Below, piece by piece: positions 61,301 to 64,000 of a DNA stretch of 64,000 bases (positions are counted from its first letter, which is position 1; every line of letters starts with the position of its first letter). The translations under genes and the position numbers were made by a program. The stretch covers positions 15,335,597 through 15,399,596 of the forward strand of contig NC_084775.1 in assembly GCF_028858725.1 (NCBI RefSeq), read 5' to 3'. This DNA is from Colius striatus. Taxonomy: Eukaryota; Chordata; Aves; Coliiformes; Coliidae. The notes below the pieces were generated by a model. That model ran no database searches. It was not told the DNA's origin and saw nothing but the letters and a program-made list of their open reading frames with translations.

Positions 61301-63602
61301 GAGCATCTGCCGCTGATGATCTTTGCCAACTGGCGAGGCTTCTCCAGTGGCATGAAAGGTACCTGCACTGGGGACCCTGTGCTGGGACACCCTGCCAGCA
61401 CTCCTGCCACCCCACAGCGTCCTGGCATGACCCAGCCTGGCAAGGTCCTGCCTCCACCACGCCAGGATATGGGGTTGGGCTGGGGAGGCGATGGGGAGTC
61501 GCCAGGACCCAGAGCTTGGTGGCTGCCTGCTGGGCTGGTTGTGGGGTGCTTGTTTGCTCTCTCCAACGGAGAAGGTGGCTTTGGGCAGGTAGGAGGGGGC
61601 AAGGGACAGTAGCCTGGCCCACAGCAGTCAGGGCCTCCAGCCACCGAGTCCCTTTGGCTTTCAGACATGTACGACCAGATGCTGAAGTTCGGCGCCTTCA
61701 TCGTGGACAGCCTGCGGGATTTCAGGCAGCCTGTCCTGGTGTACATCCCGCCCCAGGCCGAGCTGCGGGGCGGCTCCTGGGTGGTCATCGACTCCACCAT
61801 CAACCCCCTGTACGTGGAGCTCTACGCAGACAAGGAGAGCAGGTCAGCACCAGGCAGCTGCAGCGCGGGGGGACAGACGGGCGCTGCCTCTGCTCCTGGA
61901 GCCCTGGAGCCTGTCACCCTTTAGTTAATCAAAGCCCTCAGGCAGAAGTTGCAGCCTCTCACAGAACAGGGGCAGGTATCTGCTCGGGGATATCCTCCTG
62001 TGTCCGGTGAAGGCAAGTAAAGCCTGGGGGCCTGACCTGAATTAACACACACTGGAGTGAGCTGTAAGGAGTGGGAGGACTGACAAGAGTCTCAGACTAG
62101 AAACAAAACCCTTTTCTCTCTCCCTAATGCTTAGAAGAGAGAGTTCCCTGAACCTCTTGCCCCAGGATTTATTCTCCTGTGCAGACCAGTCCTTTGCTTT
62201 ACCAAACCTTCCTTTCAGAGGGGGCATTTTGGAGCCTGGGGGAACGGTGGAGATCAAGTTCAGGAGGAAAGATTTGGTGAAGACCATGAGAAGGATCGAT
62301 GCAGCCTACGCCAAGCTCGTGGAGCAGCTGGGTAAGGGAAAGGCCTTTCAGCTGCACTAAGTGAAAGCAAGAGGCCCAAACACCGCGGTGGCACCCGTCA
62401 GGGCATCCTGCAGCATCCCTCTGGAAATTCTTCATGGCTTTTCCGATGGAGGGGCCTGCCAAGGGGATGTGTAAAACACCAGCATGTCCTGGGGGCTCTG
62501 AGTGGTGCTGGACTGCTCTCTCATGCTGTGAGACAAAGAATGGCAATGGCCATGCTGAATCAGTACGTAATGGGAGGACACACAGTCCCTGCAGAGCTGC
62601 ACACGGGCTGCCCTTAGTGCACTGAGCCTCCTTTGGCCCCGTGACCGGCTCCTGCCTGCAGCTGCTGGGGGAGCTGCCTTGGGAGGTCCCTGTCCCTCTG
62701 CCCCTCCTCACTGCCCAAGCCCCATCTCACACAGCCCAGGGCAGGGCTCAGCCCCCGCAGTGGCCGTGGGGCTCGTCCCGGGGCAGCGGGTGGGCTGCTT
62801 AGCACAGCGTGTCCCACAGGGACCCCCGAGCTGCCCGAGGAGCAGCGCAGGGAGCTGGAGCAGCAGCTCAAGGCCCGGGAGGAGCTGCTCCTGCCCATTT
62901 ACTACCAGGTGGCTGTGCGCTTCGCCGACCTGCACGACACGCCGGGCCGCATGCAGGAGAAAGGCGTCATCACGGTGAGAGGGGCTGGTGTGTGCACAAG
63001 GAGCTGGGGGGGAACATGGCCAGGAGAGGTGAGCCCAACCAGCCCCAGGGCTCCTCCATCCCATAGGAGTCATGGCCAGTGCATAAACTGGGGGGGGCTG
63101 GCTGGGGGTCGGGTCACTCTGGGCATCGGTCAGCGGGTGGGGAGCAGCTGCACCGGGCAGCACTTGGCTTTTGCTTGGGTTCTGTTTCTCTTATTGCTAT
63201 TCTGCTTTATTTAGTTGTTATTCTTACCTTAACCCACAAGTTTTGATTTTCTTTCCTGCTTCCCCTCCCATCCCACGGGAGCTGTGGCTCGGGGCAGTGG
63301 GTGAGGGGCTGTGATGCCAACCAGGCTGGAGCCACCACACAGCAGAGCTGCCTCCACACCTGCTGGCGTGAGCACTTCAGCTCCTCTTCCTCCTGCCAAG
63401 ACCAACCCAGGCTGTGTCCCCATTTCTGCAGGACATCCTGGAGTGGAAGAACGCCCGCTCCTTCCTCTACTGGCGGCTGCGGCGGCTGCTGCTGGAGGAG
63501 AGGGTGAAGGCAGAGGTGCTGAGGGCCAACAGTGAGCTGAGCCACAACCACATCCAGTCCATGCTGCGGCGCTGGTTCATGGAGACAGAAGGAGCAGCAA
63601 AG
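39907..63602 (+). CDS. ACACB: ACACB, acetyl-CoA carboxylase 2 (50 coding exons; C-terminal end outside window)
   Basis: ACC2 carboxylates acetyl-CoA to malonyl-CoA at the mitochondrial outer membrane, where malonyl-CoA inhibits CPT1 and restrains fatty-acid oxidation. Fifty coding exons join in phase to 2293 residues (human protein 2458); the last roughly 85 codons lie past 64000. Domain order: hydrophobic leader (3-16), AMPK segment, biotin carboxylase (about 185-690), biotinyl carrier (around Lys851), central regulatory region (about 890-1648) and carboxyltransferase (1649 to the edge). The hydrophobic leader identifies it as ACACB rather than ACACA. The AMPK target is Ser144 in [10 protein letters not shown] (human Ser222), which straddles the exon 1-2 junction. 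The N-terminal linker is about 77 residues shorter than in human. Oddities: the biotin site reads MKI, intron 33 has a GC donor, and many introns are under 100 bp. Exon maps are given in the block entries. Confidence 0.97.
40326..42385. other. ACACB intron 1 with two MEF2-type consensus sites
   Basis: This 2.06-kb intron contains no recognisable exon. Two exact matches to the MEF2 consensus YTAWWWWTAR occur, TTAAAAATAA at 41283-41292 and TTATTTATAG at 41755-41764, the second followed by an E-box CATCTG. ACACB is the muscle and heart isoform in mammals, so an intronic enhancer or alternative promoter is possible but unproven. Confidence 0.4.
42764..42995 (-). mobile_element. CR1 LINE fragment, ACACB intron 2
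   Basis: It begins aggatcattatggttggaa and continues with gatcatcaagtccaacc, the antisense of the CR1 3' end, then the shared block gggctgggcactccccc and cctctcagggaaacag seen in the other copies of this gene. It is a 5'-truncated copy in antisense orientation. Confidence 0.85.
45729..46337 (-). mobile_element. CR1 LINE copy, ACACB intron 9, ending in a short minisatellite
   Basis: It starts agaatcagagaatcatgg (antisense CR1 3' end) and runs for about 600 bp through the CR1 3' region. Its far end has been expanded into 63-bp units (see the repeat at 46175). It lies antisense to ACACB. Confidence 0.85.
46175..46332. repeat. 63-bp minisatellite inside the CR1 copy, about 2.5 units
   Basis: The phrase ctgcagcccctcagtg starts at 46175, 46238 and 46301, a period of 63 bp. 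The unit corresponds to the CR1 segment around cctcaatgtcc and gtgaggggccca. The same unit is repeated in the other CR1 copy at 55265. Confidence 0.9.
48262..48357 (+). mobile_element. CR1 LINE 3'-end fragment, ACACB intron 14
   Basis: The words gattgggctagatgatctc, then aggtgtcttccaacccc and gggattctgtgaa, match the sense CR1 3' end. It is a short truncated copy in the same orientation as ACACB. Confidence 0.75.
49527..49935 (+). other. ACACB: ACACB exons 17-18: biotin carboxyl carrier domain
   Basis: Exons 49527-49677 and 49801-49935. The domain shows [18 protein letters not shown], then EVMKIIVTL. The biotin-accepting lysine is residue 851 (codon 49807-49809; human Lys929). The residue after it is isoleucine (49810-49812) rather than the near-universal methionine of the MKM motif. 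The exon junction falls between Glu848 and Val849, immediately before the motif. The rest of the domain is well conserved. Confidence 0.95.
51430..51705 (+). mobile_element. CR1 LINE fragment, ACACB intron 23 (sense)
   Basis: It ends gggcttttccaaccaaacc and taattctatgaaa, the sense CR1 3' terminus. Its body, read in reverse complement, matches the antisense copies at 45729 and 54850 with only scattered differences. It is therefore inverted relative to them. Confidence 0.85.
54850..55720 (-). mobile_element. CR1 LINE copy, ACACB intron 32, expanded by a minisatellite
   Basis: It begins gggaatcacagaatcctttg and ttggagaagcccttgaag (antisense CR1 3' end) and continues through the CR1 3' region to about 55264. 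From there it has been expanded by six tandem 63-64-bp units. It occupies most of intron 32 (54829-55824). Confidence 0.85.
55265..55652. repeat. 63-bp CR1-derived minisatellite, six full units plus a partial one
   Basis: The phrase ctgcagcccctcagtg starts at 55265, 55328, 55392, 55455, 55518 and 55581, with a partial seventh at 55645. Spacings are 63 or 64 bp. Units alternate slightly between two versions (ctgacacag and ctgagcacag). Because 63 is a multiple of three, long spurious frames run through the array on both strands. Confidence 0.95.
58074..63602 (+). other. ACACB: ACACB exons 37-50: carboxyltransferase domain (incomplete at the window edge)
   Basis: Exons: 58074-58196, 58366-58635, 58924-59021, 59177-59297, 59499-59609, 60124-60267, 60357-60477, 60637-60733, 60902-60998, 61223-61358, 61665-61842, 62219-62331, 62820-62974 and 63432-63602. 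This domain transfers the carboxyl group from biotin to acetyl-CoA. The N-lobe signature AANSGARIG is at 1750-1758; the C-lobe includes [18 protein letters not shown] and [17 protein letters not shown]. The last exon ends METEGAAK; the human protein continues with AYLWDNN, which is not found before 64000. Confidence 0.95.
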
Positions 63603-64000
63603 GTACCCCTGTTACAGAGATGTGTCCCAGGAAAGCTCTCGCCAAAGCAGGTTTGATAGTTTAGAAAGCTGGCGGTAGTGTGTTGCAGTGCTGGGTGCAG
63701 GGGGGATCACTCCACCCAAGGTGCACCCTGAGAAATGAAGGAGCACTCCTTATATACCTTAGAGAGAAATGAAGCAATGGTCTCACCGTGGCCTTGCTGA
63801 AGCGGTGTGGAAGTTGTTTGTCTGCTCAGTCACACAACTTACAGGGAAAGGACAGTTATCTGCTGTCCTAAGGCTCCCTCCCTCGGCCACTTCTCAGGCT
63901 GGTTTCAAAAGCCTGAGCTTCAATTTCCAGACTGAGCATTTTACTCAGTGGCTGCTGCATGGGAGCAGGGGAGTGTGCTGTGCCACATGTGCAGGACTGA
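63603..64000. other. Start of ACACB intron 50
   Basis: This is the intron after the exon ending METEGAAK. No exon encoding the expected AYLWDNN continuation appears before the window ends. Confidence 0.75.

Noticed and set aside
1-64000. tRNA, rRNA, CRISPR, endogenous retrovirus or DNA transposon
   Set aside because: I looked for characteristic boxes, paired terminal repeats and conserved coding words and found none that I could support.

Overview
The window is vertebrate nuclear DNA, almost certainly avian. Five genes are split by canonical introns, many introns are very short (75-100 bp in the carboxylase gene), GC-rich CpG-island-like blocks mark the gene starts, and the recognisable interspersed repeats are truncated CR1 LINE copies, the dominant LINE of birds. 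The gene order SVOP - USP30 - ALKBH2 - UNG - ACACB is the same as on human 12q24.11. I cannot name the species. Exon boundaries were read from conserved protein sequence plus splice sites; the exon phases join into one open frame in each gene, with no break in any.

Layout. 1-15766, minus strand: the first 12 coding exons of SVOP (synaptic vesicle 2-related transporter), with its 3' end beyond the left edge. 15770-18983: a head-to-head interval with pentamer microsatellites beside SVOP exon 1 and a CpG-rich USP30 promoter. 18984-28472, plus: complete USP30 (mitochondrial outer-membrane deubiquitinase). 28473-32405: convergent 3' region. 32406-33821, minus: complete ALKBH2 (DNA dealkylating dioxygenase). 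33822-34213: a 392-bp interval between the start codons of ALKBH2 and UNG. 34214-37602, plus: complete UNG with two alternative first exons, giving nuclear UNG2 and mitochondrial UNG1. 37603-39897: UNG 3' region, a 43-bp minisatellite and the 5' flank of ACACB. 39898 to the right edge, plus: ACACB (acetyl-CoA carboxylase 2), 50 coding exons for 2293 residues, lacking only the last roughly 85 codons.

Functional themes. ALKBH2 and UNG are both replication-coupled repair enzymes. Each carries an N-terminal PCNA-binding motif, and they appear to share a promoter containing a perfect E2F-type palindrome. USP30, UNG1 and ACACB all act at or in mitochondria.

Nothing here is a wholly new system. The observations most worth checking are: a Leu-to-Phe change in the DNA-intercalating loop of UNG; an MKI rather than MKM biotinylation motif in ACACB; two GC-AG introns; a 63-bp minisatellite that arose inside CR1 copies at two places in ACACB; and inverted CR1 copies in ACACB introns.
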